DNA from: Microthyrium microscopicum
Lineage: Eukaryota; Ascomycota; Dothideomycetes; Microthyriales; Microthyriaceae
Assembly (NCBI GenBank): GCA_010405405.1
Contig: MU004234.1
Span: forward strand, 1,073,563-1,137,562
Reading direction: 5' to 3'
DNA: 64,000 bases
Shown here: in pieces, positions 33,922 through 45,488 of the stretch
Layout: the number at the start of each line of letters is the position of its first letter
Position numbering within the stretch: position 1 is the stretch's first letter
The notes under the pieces: generated by a model
Database searches by the model: none
The model's input: the letters and a program-made list of their open reading frames with translations, nothing else
Told to the model about the DNA's origin: nothing
Program-made: the position numbers and the translations under genes

Positions 33922-34983
33922 GCTGGCGATGTATATGGTCGCATGCAGAATTGTCTAGCAGAGGTCTTGTTCGCACTTTCTTGTGGACCAAGGAGTAGCG
34001 TGATAGTTGGATGGTTTTGCATATACTCCTAGATCCCCCTTTCTCCATTTTGATAATGGAGCAATATCACAGCCCCAAACTAAAATGTTTTCATCAAATG
34101 TGATTTCATACTTCAACTAATCTGTTCACAGTGCTGTTTATCCAATTCTACCAGCTTGGTCTGTAGCTTGGAGATCCCTGGCCACTTTTGAATTCGGATA
34201 ACATTGTTACCACAAGTCGTCTCAAGGGACACACAGCGTAATCAGCTATTCGCATTCCTCCATTGACCGAGTTGTGAAGCAGGGTTTGAGCTACATAGCC
34301 TGATGGCGGCTCGCGGCACCCGATTTGCCTTGATGACTGGCCTCTCAAAGCAACAGAGTAGCTCCTGCCCAGTCTCCTAAAAAGGTGCAATAGAGCCTTA
34401 GCGCCTTCATCCCAAATTGCCATACATGTAAAAAGGAGCAATACCTGCTACTACATTTAAGAAGGCAACAACGACATGACCAAGGCCCACCACCCTCGGC
34501 ATAAATATCATGGGGATTCTCCAGCTCAAACTTACTTCTCTTCATCTTCAAACTTTCTACCAAGCAGACGGGCTTACAATCATAAACTCCTTGGTAAAAC
34601 TACAACCATTGCTAAAACCATCCTCACTATCACACATTCTGCATGCTCTTTGGGTATCCTGCATGCGTCATCAGTAATTCATCAGAAACAGTGGAACAAA
34701 ACGCAGGCTCCAGATACCAATCTCGTTCAGGCTCTGTGAGGTCTTATCAGGCTCCAACTCAAGGTAATCTTCAGGCTTTGAGTTTTCATCTGCTTCTCTG
34801 AATAGTCACTCAATTCACTGAGCTCTCTAACCATCCTCAGACCTTTTATCATCTTCACAACAGGTCAGTCTTTGCTCCCTCAAACTTACTCTCCTCCTAA
34901 ATATCTCCAGACCAACATAAAGCAAATCTGCCCCAAAGGCTTCGAGAGCAGAAAGAAGAGATCAACTTGAAGGACGAATAAAC
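33922..34983. other. Intergenic region and leader of the AAA ATPase gene
   Basis: 1.06 kb with no supported gene. The last ~350 bases are CT-rich and probably transcribed leader. Confidence 0.5.
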
Positions 34984-37117
34984 ATGTCATCATTTACGCC
35001 AACTCCAAATGATATCCCACCGGGTGAGTCCAAGACTCAAGAAACTCCCGATATCATCGACACTACAAATGATGGCCAAAACGGAACATCGCAAAAGCAC
35101 GACAACAAAGATGCCAAATCTCGCCAGAAGGTACTTAAAGTCGACAAGATGTAAGTTCTACTCCTCGCTCTCTAGACCTTGAATACTAACAATTGCTAGT
35201 TGGGATGAGTAAGTATTTGTAAGACTGTAACAGATAGTCTCTTAACATTGCTGTGTCAACTAGGGAAACGAGACTTTATCGTTACGACAAGACAGCAGAG
35301 AAGGCAGACCTTGATGAGTTTGGGCACAGCGTCATCTCTGTAGCTCGCCTCTTCGACGAGAAAGGAGTCTTCACCGAGAAGCACGAAATCATCATCAATA
35401 GCAAGTATCTGTGTGAAGAGCTAGACAAGTTCTACGCCAAGGTCGACAACATCACTTACAACGGGTCCCGCAAAGTCCTCGATACAGATGAAGCTAAGCA
35501 TATCTTTCATGCGAGAGCCCACCTTTCGAGTAGCCTAGCCCAGGCGAAGACTGCGAACAACAACGACAAGATCTTCGAGCTTGAGGCTGCACAGGATTTC
35601 ATCCTGAGCCATTGGGGTGATGAATTGAATCAGATCAAAGCTCTGGGAAAGGACCGTATTACCTTTCCACTGCTGTGGACATGGTTTCCACCCCATGAAA
35701 TGCTGTATTTGCCAGACGAGCTCAACCTTCCTCGAGCCTTCCGTGCTCACTCGACTCAGTATGGCGCTTGCCCGGAAGGAGGACTTCGTTTTCGTATCTC
35801 GGCTGATTCCGTGGACAGCAATGGACGAGATGTTGGTTATACATCAAAGAGTTATTTGAATGTTCACGAGTTCCAGAGCAGCTTGGGCTTCGATACCTTG
35901 CCGTTGTTCCCAATCAACCGTCACCCGGACGCGGAGTCTCTAAAGAATACATTGTTACGCCGCGGCGCGAAGGCTAGAAGACTGATGGGTTTCCAGCACC
36001 AGGAGTATGATGGCCTGGCTCTTGGTAAATGGGACCAATTCTCTCAAAAGCATCTCAAATTTCATGTAAGATATAGCTGATGGAAGAACCTAAAGTGTAA
36101 TTGACTGGAAACTAGGTAACGAGACGGGTCATACTTGACTCGGCTACATTAGAACGCGTTAACCCAAATCACCACGACACTGTTTCCCTGGGCAAAAAAC
36201 TGAAGAAGAATGAGCTCACAGCCGAGCAGTATATGCTGTGGAATTCTATGATTCTCGGCTTCAGTCTCGATGACAAACAATGGGGTAAGTGAATTGAGGC
36301 ACTGGCTTTGATAATTACTGACGCGAGTACAGGTTGCTTTTCTGTTGCTTCCTTGAAAGACATTGAATGGGACGATTCTATCTTCGATTCCTTAGTCCTC
36401 GAAGACGAGCGCAAGGAATTTGTCCACGACCTTGTCAAAAATCATGCCAACAAAATCAAAGGCACGGGTTTCGACGACTTCGTTCGCGACAAAGGCAAGG
36501 GTCTGATTGGTCTCTTCTCTGGTCCCCCTGGCGTTGGCAAAACTCTCACAGCTGAAGCAATTGCTGAAGTGGCCCATCGACCTATCTACAAGCTCAGCTC
36601 TGGCGAGCTCGGTACACACTCGTTGGAGCTTCAGAGGCAGCTTAACTCTGTGCTTGAGCTAACACAGATCTGGGACGCGGTCTTGCTGCTTGATGAAGCG
36701 GATGTCTTCCTCCAGGAACGAACGGATGGTCTAATCTCTACGAATGCGGTCACGTCCATCTTTCTGCGCGAATTGGAGTACTATGGCGGCATTTTGCTGC
36801 TGACCACCAATCGGCGCGCCAGCATCGATCCCGCTTTTCGAAGCCGTATCCACTTCTGCTTCGACTACACAGAGCTTGATGGTATGGCCAAAGCCCAAAT
36901 CTGGATGCAATTCTTGGACAAGATTCGCACGATGGGACAGCCGAAGGTTGAGGTCACAGCGGCCCAGATCATGGAATTGGCCAAGTTGCCTCTCAATGGT
37001 CGCGAGATCAAGAATGTCCTGAGCATTTCTCAGTCGGTGGCCAAAGAGCGCAAGCAAACATTGGATCTTGAGGTGATCAAGTTGGCTGAGCGTTTCTCAG
37101 GAACTAGACTGATGTAG
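34984..37117 (+). CDS. AAA-family ATPase, fungal type with DUF7025-like N-terminal region
   Basis: Five exons: 34984-35150, 35200-35208, 35264-36065, 36116-36284, 36333-37117; introns 49, 55, 50 and 48 bp; 643 aa. The second exon is only 9 nt and, with its flanking bases, gives KIWDEETRLY; every junction keeps frame. A charged, disordered N-terminus is followed by a region of about 320 residues, containing FPLLWTWFPPHEMLYLP, that is typical of a large fungal family of AAA proteins. The AAA domain has Walker A GPPGVGKT (446-453), Walker B VLLLDEADVFL (about 499-509), sensor 1 LLTTNR and an arginine-finger region FRSRIHF. All ATPase motifs look intact. The family has no settled function; it expands in filamentous fungi. 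It is not Bcs1, since no membrane anchor is seen. Confidence 0.88.
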
Positions 37118-38865
37118 CAAGAGTTAACGGGAACTCGATACAGGTCGCTTGAGCGACCACACTAGTTCTTGCAACTGGTGCTCTGGATACGATGGAGTGC
37201 TTCGGCTGCCATGTTGCTTCTTGTTTACAGATGACCCTGGCTAGGCAGGGCTTAGAATAGATGTCAACTTTGCGTTAGAGCAGTAAAGGCCAAAAGTGTA
37301 CGATGGAATTCTCACCTTGTGTTGTCTATTCCGAGTGTACCTGCAGCATTTAAGCCTCCAAACAAGATGACAAATAAACGGTATACCCCAATCATCACTG
37401 ATACCTGGCACCACCCCTTCTGAAGAGAACTTGGAACGATCGATATCAGAGGACAGAAGAGCTGGAGTCTCGGGAATATCAATCGCTCTGTGGGCGCAAA
37501 TTTGAGCAAGTTAATGTACGTATTGGATTACTCCGCCAGTCCAAGTCATCTCATCAGAAAAAACTGGCCCTATGATCTGATAACACTGGAGGGTCTCTGA
37601 TAGATGTACGCAACCTTTACACTCTGAGCAATTTGAGATTGAGGCATAATGGCTGACGAATGCTAATGTGCTCACTGATAACATCAAATCGACAGTTTTG
37701 GTCTGTAGTTAAAACATTCTGGTCAATTGACTTGCTAGATCATAGCTACGGCTACCACAGCTTTCAATTCAGATGTGCCGAACCTGTCAGACCATGGGAT
37801 TCCTCGGCCGGATACCAACTAACGGCCTAGGCATTCGATCAGTTCGTGCTGAGTAGACCAATAAATACTTTACTAGAGCTGGGCGGGCTGTTTAATATTA
37901 ATATCAAAGCTTCCCATATCTGAATTTGGCTTGTCATTTTCAATCAAATATCTTGTCCTTTCCCCCAACTCCCTGGATGAAATGTTCTCAAATGAGCGCT
38001 CTGACGTGCAGTTATTTAATCTATATCCCAACAAAATTTGACATTACTTCTAGGTTAACTTTCGCAGTCACGATTAGCTGGGAGCTTGGGCTCGGTGTAC
38101 AAATCCAATTACAATGTTGTGCAATTGGAAACAACTAAATATCCCTTGCGAAAAGAGAACACTAATGAGTGTGCTAAGGGAGTTCTGTCAGTATCTTCTC
38201 ACCATTTGCACGCAATATCGTATTGTAAAGGACACAGGTCTATGCATTCTATTTAAGGTTCATCTTGTTATTGGATTGACTTGGCGTAGTCTATTATGCT
38301 ACATCTATTTGATTATACCATCCAGCCTACCAGTACAGTAAACTTGACTTGCGCTTGGCTCATTCTTATTCCGTTTTCAAATCTCTTTTCCCGCCCTCTA
38401 ACCTTGCCCTCCGTTGGTTGATGTACATCTACACTGGCACACAACAAGCTCGGAGGGAACTCAACTCGAGAACTTGCCGATCGCCAATTACATTGACACG
38501 AACCGATAACGAACCATTGACGTCAAACACATCTATTCCCGTCGAGTTGTACATCCATCCTCGTCAAATCGGGTGCGATTTTCTGTCAGAGTTGTCAATC
38601 GCTCACGATTTGACATCACTCATCAGGGCTATATAGCTGCGACAAGTGATCTCAGCTCAGCTAAGTACAAGATCGGTAACACTTGGACCCATCTCTGGTC
38701 CAAAGTCTTGTTACTTTGCTCTTCTAAGCTTTGATTTGTATATGGGATTTGCGAACCATTTGTGTTCAACCTGCCCATCTTAAACAACCACCAGAGCGTT
38801 AACCACCACAATATCGAACCCAGTGCCTGCGCAGGCAACTCAAAAAGCACCAACATTTTGAAAAC
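37118..38865. other. Intergenic region
   Basis: 1.75 kb between two genes on the same strand. Only short frames without domains are seen. The last few hundred bases presumably contain the promoter of the copper-transporter gene; no copper-response element was confidently identified. Confidence 0.5.
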
Positions 38866-39649
38866 ATGGAGAACATGCCCGGCATGGGAACGCCATCATC
38901 AACACTCACAAGCATGGCGTCGTCAATGCCCACTTCAATGGCAGGAATGACTACCGAATCCATGGTTACTCCACCAGGCGAATGCATAATTCCCCAAATG
39001 CTCTGGAACTGGAATACGATAGACTCATGTTTAATCAGCAAACAATGGCATGTCCGCTCCAGTGGCATGTTTGCTGGCGCCTGCATCGCTATAGTCATTC
39101 TCACCATGTCACTGGAGTTTCTGCGACGCAGCGCAAAAGAATACGACCGAAGAATCCTCAAAGAACACGAAGAACGCGTTTCACAACTAGACAGTGTGGT
39201 AGACGAGTCGATAACGTCAACGGCATCGGATGAATCGAAGAGTAGCTCAAGGACGCCGTCAGACAGCACTCTTGGTTCGCTGAAGACGCACGCAAACAAG
39301 TTTATCACACATGGGCGGGATCCAAAAAGGTTTCGGCCGCATCTGGCGCAACAGTTGATCAGGGGGTTATTACACACATCGCAATTCATTGTGGCATACT
39401 TTATCATGCTGTGAGTAACGTCCATGTTGAGGGTGGACCCACAACTAACGCAACCAGCCTGGCGATGTACTATAACGGATATATCCTCATAAGCATATTC
39501 GTCGGCGCGTTCCTGGGATTCGTAGTATTTGAGTGGGAGTGGATAGACTGCGTGTAAGTTATGCCACAAACCGAGCGCAAAGATCCAAAACTAACTTGAG
39601 CAGTGGAAATGCAGCACCAAAGGAAGAGGCGACATCGTGCTGCGGATAG
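38866..39649 (+). CDS. CTR: Ctr-type copper transporter
   Basis: High-affinity Cu(I) uptake channel subunit that works as a trimer in the plasma or vacuolar membrane. Exons 38866-39410, 39458-39553 and 39604-39649 (introns 47 and 50 bp) give 228 aa. The N-terminus is methionine-rich (MENMPGMGT, MASSMPTSMAGMTTESM), as expected for copper capture. TM1 is around FAGACIAIVILTMSLEFL. A charged cytosolic loop of about 90 residues follows. TM2 carries the MxxxM selectivity motif, formed across the first splice (MLLAM). TM3 has GxxxG (GAFLG). The C-terminus ends in CCG, a usual copper-handling Cys pair. The first intron falls exactly inside MxxxM. It resembles the fungal Ctr2/Ctr3-like shape; the exact paralogue is not assignable. 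Confidence 0.93.
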
Positions 39650-40187
39650 CCCATTAACGTTTTCTTGTTCATATTGCATCCATTAGAGCCTTGCTTGAGT
39701 TCTCTAGCGCGGCGTTTTTTGGGCTTTGGCGGCATAGCTACATGTATTATTCTTTGTCAATATCACTCCTCATGACTGAATTGAGGCTACTAACGAGTAC
39801 TCTCTCTTCCCGTTCAACATACTTTTCATGCGACAGTTCGAGTGATTTAGTAAGCTCCGAATGTCTGCTTCCTAGATTCAAGACCTAGGAGCGTTTGATC
39901 CTCGCGAAAAGAAACTGTCCGCTACTAGCTACAATCACGCCTGATGTTGTCAACAACAGCTCTAAATAGCCTATGGCGATATATGGCGGTGAATGGAGTC
40001 AAACTTGAACGGGCTACTAATGTAGTGACAAATTTGGAGTGAAGATGAAAGAAAGATCCAATGAAAACATTAGAAGGTGAGATGTTTTGGTTGGCGTTCA
40101 AGGCATCAAGGCCAAACTTGTCAAAACCCATTCATCCATCTCGAACTTTAGCTCAGCAACCACTCTACGAGTCTACCTCCACCAACC
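39650..40187. other. Intergenic region
   Basis: 538 bp between the copper-transporter and FAM32A-like genes. Nothing distinct is seen apart from presumed 3' end and promoter. Confidence 0.5.
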
Positions 40188-40619
40188 ATGCCATCATCCG
40201 ACTACACAGCCTCCTCCGGCGCCCTCAAAATAAAAGGCGTCGGCGGAGTCTCCAAAAAGAAAAAGAAAAAGGCCAAACCTCCGACCACCGAAACCCCCGC
40301 CGAACCCTCAACTTCATTCAAAGATGTCGCCGAGCAGCAAGACACTCCCAACGACGACACTACCGAGAACACAGTCGCGAGAACAAGTGCGCTAGAAGAT
40401 GAAGAGCGCCAGCTAGCAGCTGAATTCGAAAAGGAAAAGCTGAGCGGGGGCGTCAAGACAGAGTCTGAACGACGCTTTGAAGAGACGCGGCGCAAACGGC
40501 TGGAGGAGCGATTGCGTCGGGAGGGTGTCAAGACACACAAGGAGCGAGTGGAGGAATTGAATCGTTATTTGAGTCGGTTGAGCGAGCACCATGATATGCC
40601 AAGAATTGGACCTGGATAA
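40188..40619 (+). CDS. FAM32A-like (DUF1754) nuclear protein
   Basis: Single-exon, 143 aa. The N-terminus has the family pattern LKIKGVGGVSKKKKKK, a lysine tract that serves as nuclear signal. A Thr/Glu-rich linker follows, then the conserved C-terminus SERRFEETRRKRLEERL...KTHKERVEELNRYLSRLSEHHDMPRIGPG. FAM32A in animals is a spliceosome-associated factor acting at the 3' splice-site exon-ligation stage; a similar role here is by homology only. Length matches the family. The ATG at 40188 is the first of the frame. Confidence 0.93.
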   Translation: MPSSDYTASSGALKIKGVGGVSKKKKKKAKPPTTETPAEPSTSFKDVAEQQDTPNDDTTENTVARTSALEDEERQLAAEFEKEKLSGGVKTESERRFEETRRKRLEERLRREGVKTHKERVEELNRYLSRLSEHHDMPRIGPG

Positions 40620-41065
40620 GATGCTCTCGAAGCCGTACGAGTTTATGTCAATAATGAAAAGACTAAGATGAGGGCCGCCACGAATTTGCTTGCGTTGGGT
40701 AAATGCTGCTGGCCTATCGTAACTGCAGTGAATATACTATGGTACTATACCTGCCTACGATAGAGCTTCTCGACTGTTCTAACCATCTTTTGGATAGTTA
40801 GATTCCATCCTTTGCGCGATGTACAGCAGCTGCGGTTGAGGCTGACGAAACCACGATGAGTTTCCGATACATGTTGCCTTTTAAGTCTATAATAAAGCAG
40901 ATCACAAATCTATAATTTAGATTATGGTCCTACGGATGTCACCAAAAAGCTCAGCGACCTCAAACATTACGTTTATTGCTAATCATGCATCATGGTGGAC
41001 ATCAACAACACTGCTTCTATAATACTGAAGCGAAAATGCTGGCGATACTGACCCGCCTAAGAGTG
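40620..41065. other. Intergenic region between convergent genes
   Basis: 446 bp between the stop codons of the FAM32A-like gene and VPS2. No feature is seen. Confidence 0.5.
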
Positions 41066-41846
41066 CTACTTGCGAAGGCTGTTGAGTCTGGCTTGCAGGT
41101 CATCGTCTGCAGGATCTCCCGCTCCTCCTTCAGCTACAGCTTGTTTGCCTTCGGCTACCGCAGTTTTCTGTAGGCCTGACGGCGTCTCTCCCATCTGTCG
41201 CATAGTTAGCATAAAATCCTGTAATTGCAGGTGATGCGAAAGGAAATTGAACGTACAGCCTGGCCTAGATCGACACCTATTTCGTCCAAAACCTTTGAGA
41301 CTATCTCATCCTCTTCCTCTTCATCCTCCAAGGTAGCATCATCGATGGCATCGTCCATCAATTCTTGTCGTTGATCCATAATATCATTCTCGCGTTCAAA
41401 CTCCATAGCTATGCGTTGCAAGGCAGGCAAGTTCATGGATCGATTCATGCTGCCAAGTAATCTCGTAGCACCCTTCATTGATTGCATCATTTGTTCGTTG
41501 CTTCGTACTGTTTGTATTCGTAAGGAAATGGCCTGTAATTGGGTTCGCATTTGGTAGAATTTCTGGATGTATCTACGCAGAGGTTAGACACGAGTCAAAC
41601 AAAGTTGTTGAGTTAAAGGCTATACCTTCGCGTCCGGACAAGATCTTTCGCCTGGATACGTAAAGATCCTGTTTGTCCATTCTTTGCGCTCTTCTTGATA
41701 TCAGCTACCAGCTTCTTCTCTTGGTTCTCTAACTTGACGCGCTCTCGATCAAGCTCGCGTTGTGTCTTTTCCAGGGAGCGCTGGTGCTTTCGTAGACGCT
41801 CAGCAGGCGTCATGCGTTTGCCAAAGGCCCATTCGACGATATTCAT
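41066..41846 (-). CDS. VPS2: ESCRT-III subunit Vps2 (Did4/CHMP2)
   Basis: Core ESCRT-III subunit that recruits Vps4 for endosomal membrane scission. Exons 41846-41626, 41572-41257 and 41194-41066 (introns 53 and 62 bp) give 221 aa, the usual size. The N-terminus MNIVEWAFGKRMTPAERLRKHQR is diagnostic of Vps2/CHMP2. Basic helices 1-2 follow, then the acidic C-terminal half (DATLEDEEEEDEIV). The last exon encodes the MIM1 motif DDDLQARLNSLRK, which binds the Vps4 MIT domain. Junctions restore VRTRRYIQKFYQMR and DLGQAMGETPSG. It is divergently transcribed from FZO1, with a MITE-like element between them. Confidence 0.95.
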
Positions 41847-42639
41847 GATGAGTTGCGCCTATTTGGCGGGGAGCTGGTGGTTGCCTGTTCTGAACCTGTC
41901 TCTTCTGAGTAGAGTTGAAATCTTCGCGTGAGTTTCGCAAGGTGTCTCGGCACGATAGTAGGAGTGGATTATGCGCAAGTTGTTAATTAGGACTGGTGAC
42001 AACCAGCTTTGCGAAGAAGGACCAAGCCTCAAGAGCGTTGGGTGACGACAACAGCGATTTGGTGGTGATAGCTGCTGTAAAGAATCCGCCAATCATATAG
42101 TACGCTAGCCCTCTTGGCTAGAAGCTAGAGCCCATTGACAGTGGTTAGTCAACGGCATGGCAAAATAAATGGCGTACTCCCATGATCCCATCAACTCTGA
42201 TGGCTACCACCAGCGCTGCTAATCAAAAGGCGCTTTAATTCCCATCGTATCTGATAAATACTCCCAATCCGAACGCCCTTTATGGTAAATAAAGCACTCA
42301 ATAATAGACCGTAGCCTCTGGGCGCCATCAGAGTTGATGGGAGTACGCCATTTATTTTGCCATGCCGTTGTTAGTCATTGCAAACAAGAGCGGGCATCCT
42401 TGCAACTACATTTTAACCATACCTGCCATCTGGCCACTTGAAAAGCGACCATTTTCAAGCAACGGCTATTCTGGAACCACCGTCATTTGTTTGAATCGTC
42501 TGATTTCTTGCCAGGCTCCATCAATTATCACTTCATCCGCTACTCCGCCAAACCTCTCTACCAAAAAGCTATCGCCCGCATATCCTACAATTGCAGTCGT
42601 CATGCGCCAGACCTACACCTTCCTAACCTAATCCTCAAA
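41847..42639. promoter_or_regulatory. Shared divergent promoter of VPS2 and FZO1
   Basis: 793 bp between the two start codons, so both promoters must lie here. About 220 bp of it is an inserted inverted-repeat element (42150-42370), which begins about 300 bp from the VPS2 ATG and ends about 270 bp before the FZO1 ATG. Confidence 0.6.
42150..42370. mobile_element. MITE-like element, 221 bp, with terminal inverted repeats
   Basis: It starts CAACGGCATGGCAAAA and ends with the exact reverse complement TTTTGCCATGCCGTTG. The terminal repeats are about 46 bp, interrupted in the left arm by an 8-bp duplication (GATCCCAT). The flanks show a 5-bp direct repeat, TTAGT, at 42145-42149 and 42371-42375, consistent with a target-site duplication. 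It has no coding capacity. Truncated or decayed relatives lie at 32853-32951 and 15271-15312. The mobilising transposase family is unknown; a 5-bp duplication does not by itself decide. Confidence 0.85.
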
Positions 42640-45488
42640 ATGAGCGACCAAGACGATACTACCCACGGCGCCCAGTCGCCACCAAACAACCACGATGCTT
42701 ATACCGACGATTCTACCTACTTTTCCGATGCTCCCCGTCCTGGCTTCATGACCGTTGGCAACGGGGCTACTTCCGAGAGTGCCGCTCGTCTAACTGAAAT
42801 CCTTGAGCGAGACTCTGCTTTTGGTGGTAGCTTTGGCGATGCAGAAACTCTCGTTGATGGCTGGCACCCCGATCTCAACCAGGACACCTATACTCCCTCC
42901 GGCGGCTCACAACATCTTCCGGACTCATCCAGTGAGTTGCGGCGTACTATGGCTAGCCATGTCCACCAGCTTCATTACAACCAAAATCGAAGTGCATTAG
43001 CTCGCGCAATTACCAAGACAGTCGAAACATTAAAGGGCCTACAAGCTCTAAATTCGAAATGGCCTGCTCACTACCCCTCGGTGCAGAGATCCGATAGTCA
43101 AGAACATGCCGAAAAAGATGATGGTCGGCCACAATCGAGACCTGGCCTGAGAAACTCCATGACCCTCTTCGATTCAAACAACCAAATCGTGGACACTAGC
43201 TCACCCCCTCGGCCGTCACAACCTAAACGCGCAGGGACTTCGATAGGAGACATGAAGTCATCTGCAGAATCAAGTTCGTCCGCCGCTAAGAGGCCTATAC
43301 CTGAACCACGACTGGTTACTCCTCAGTTAGCCAGAGACTTTTCAATTCTCAAGATTGATTTGAAAATGGGAAATGCCCATCAAACAGATCTGGTTCACTC
43401 TCTAGAAAAAGGCTCGATATCGGCTCTACTTGGAGGGCAGATAGAAAAGACTATTCGCCACTTGCAAATGATACGGGAACGCATTGAAGACACGGCTAGC
43501 AAAGTTCTGGTTACTGGAGATCTGAATGCCGGAAAGTCAACCTTCTGCAATGCTCTACTACGAAGAAAAATTCTGCCCGAGGATCAACAACCTTGCACAA
43601 GCATTTTCTGCGAAGTTCTTGATGTACGGGAAAATGCTGGCATCGAGGAAGTTCATGCCATTCCGGTCGGCCACAAATACAATCGTAACGATGAACGAAC
43701 ATATCGAGTGTTCAAATTGAGCAAACTCGAAGACATTGTCAGTGACAATGAGCACTGGGCTCAATGTAAGATTTATATCAAGGACATCCGCGCCGTGGAC
43801 GAATCTCTACTGAGCAATGGCGTGGTTGACATTGCACTAATTGACGCACCCGGCCTGAATCACGACTCCGTTATCACCACCGCAAACTTCGCAAAGCAAG
43901 AAGAGATTGATGTGGTGGTTTTCGTGGTGTCTGCAGCGAATCATTTCACTCAATCAGCCAAAGAATTTGTCTTCAACGCGGCAAGAGAAAAGGCCTACAT
44001 CTTCGTAGTTGTTAATGGGTTCGATACTATTTCGAATCAAAAGCGCTGTAAGGATATGATTCTGAAGCAGGTCTCTCAACTCAGTCCAGCTACTTCTAAA
44101 GAATCGGATGAATTGGTTCATTTCGTGTCCAGCAATGGCATTCCCATACCTTCCGAGCAGTTTAGCACAACAGGCTCTGGTGGCAGTGGCTCGGGCTCAG
44201 GTGGGCCTGATGGAGATGATGACGATGATGACCCAAACAAGAAGGATAAAGGCAAAGGCAAGCAAGCCAAGGAGAACCAGCGCGACTTCAGCCAACTCGA
44301 AGCATCACTTCGCCGATTCGTCTTGGAAAAGCGGGCCCGCTCGAAACTTGCTCCGGCGAAAACATATTTGCTAAACTTGACCTCGGATCTTGATAATCTA
44401 GCAACTATCAATCGGGATGTAGCACAAGCTGAGATGGACCGAGTCAGCAAAGAGCTCGCAGATCTGGAACCTCAGCTCGAACAAGCCAAAAAGGCCACCA
44501 ACGAGGCCGGCGAAGGCACTGACACCACAATTGAGGAAAAGGTTACTGAAATTTACGACTACACGCGGGACTCTCTAAACAAGACGGTGGTGAACGTTGC
44601 CGAAATGGATTTTGGCATTGAATATCCAGGTTTCCTAATGGCATATTCATACGCGGAAGAGGTCAAGCTTGCCATGATTGATGAATTATCGCATTGCATA
44701 TCGGAATGCGAAGAGCATGCTCGCCAACAAACGGTTGCAGGAGTCAACGCCATCAAATCGCTAGGTATATTACATCTTGGCAACAGCTTCCCGGACTTTT
44801 CGTATAGGCCTGAAAACATGTACCGTCGTCAAAAGGACCTCCTCGCTCGACAAGCAAACATCGAAGTAGAGTTCTTTGACTTTTTCGATTTTGGCAGTCT
44901 TTGGGAGCGTCAAGAAAAGGTCGCTGGTACAAGTGTTGCAGTGACAGTCACTGGTGTGGTTGCCGGACGCTTGGTGGGTGGTGTGGGATGGATGGACGGT
45001 GCAGTCGGAGCCGCACGTATCGTGGGCTCCAACAACTTGAGACGTATGATCATTCCTGGTCTTGTTGCAGGCGGTAAGTCGATGTCACGCCAATCTTCAT
45101 TGTGACCAGTTCTAATATATTTACAGTCTGCCTGGTCGCCGCCTATGCGCTTACGTCGATACCGACATCTCTTCCTCGTCGTCTATCCGCCAAACTAGCA
45201 ACTCAACTTGCGCTGCTTGACTACTCCCACGTCAACGCAACGCGAATCAGCTCCGAAGTCCGCCGCGCTCTCAAATATCCTGCAGATACACTTCGAGTCG
45301 GCCTCAAGCGCAACCACGAAAAGATGGTCGCCCTCAAGAAGGACATTGGCAAAACTCGCGGAGAAGCTGAAATCGCTCGCAAATTCTTCACCAATCTTGT
45401 GCGCGAGAGCGGTGAGATTCGAGAAGGTGTGAGACGAGTTGATCTTGAAGGGCCGCCGGCAGGGACAGCTCAAATGGGACGATTGTAA
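42640..45488 (+). CDS. FZO1: Mitofusin, outer-membrane fusion GTPase Fzo1
   Basis: Dynamin-related GTPase that tethers and fuses mitochondrial outer membranes. Exons 42640-45073 and 45127-45488 (53-bp intron) give 931 aa; the ATG at 42640 replaces an upstream TTG. A Ser/Pro-rich N-terminal extension precedes the GTPase domain: G1 GDLNAGKST (about 293-301), G2 threonine in QPCTSIFCEV, G3 DAPGLNHDS (about 402), G4-like VVNGFD. Between the GTPase domain and the second helical bundle is a low-complexity insert, GSGGSGSGSGG followed by an Asp run and a Lys-rich stretch. The membrane part, two hydrophobic stretches around VAVTVTGVVAGRLVGGVGW and IIPGLVAGVCLVAAYAL, is split by the intron. A C-terminal heptad-repeat helix follows. 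The whole architecture is intact. Confidence 0.95.
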
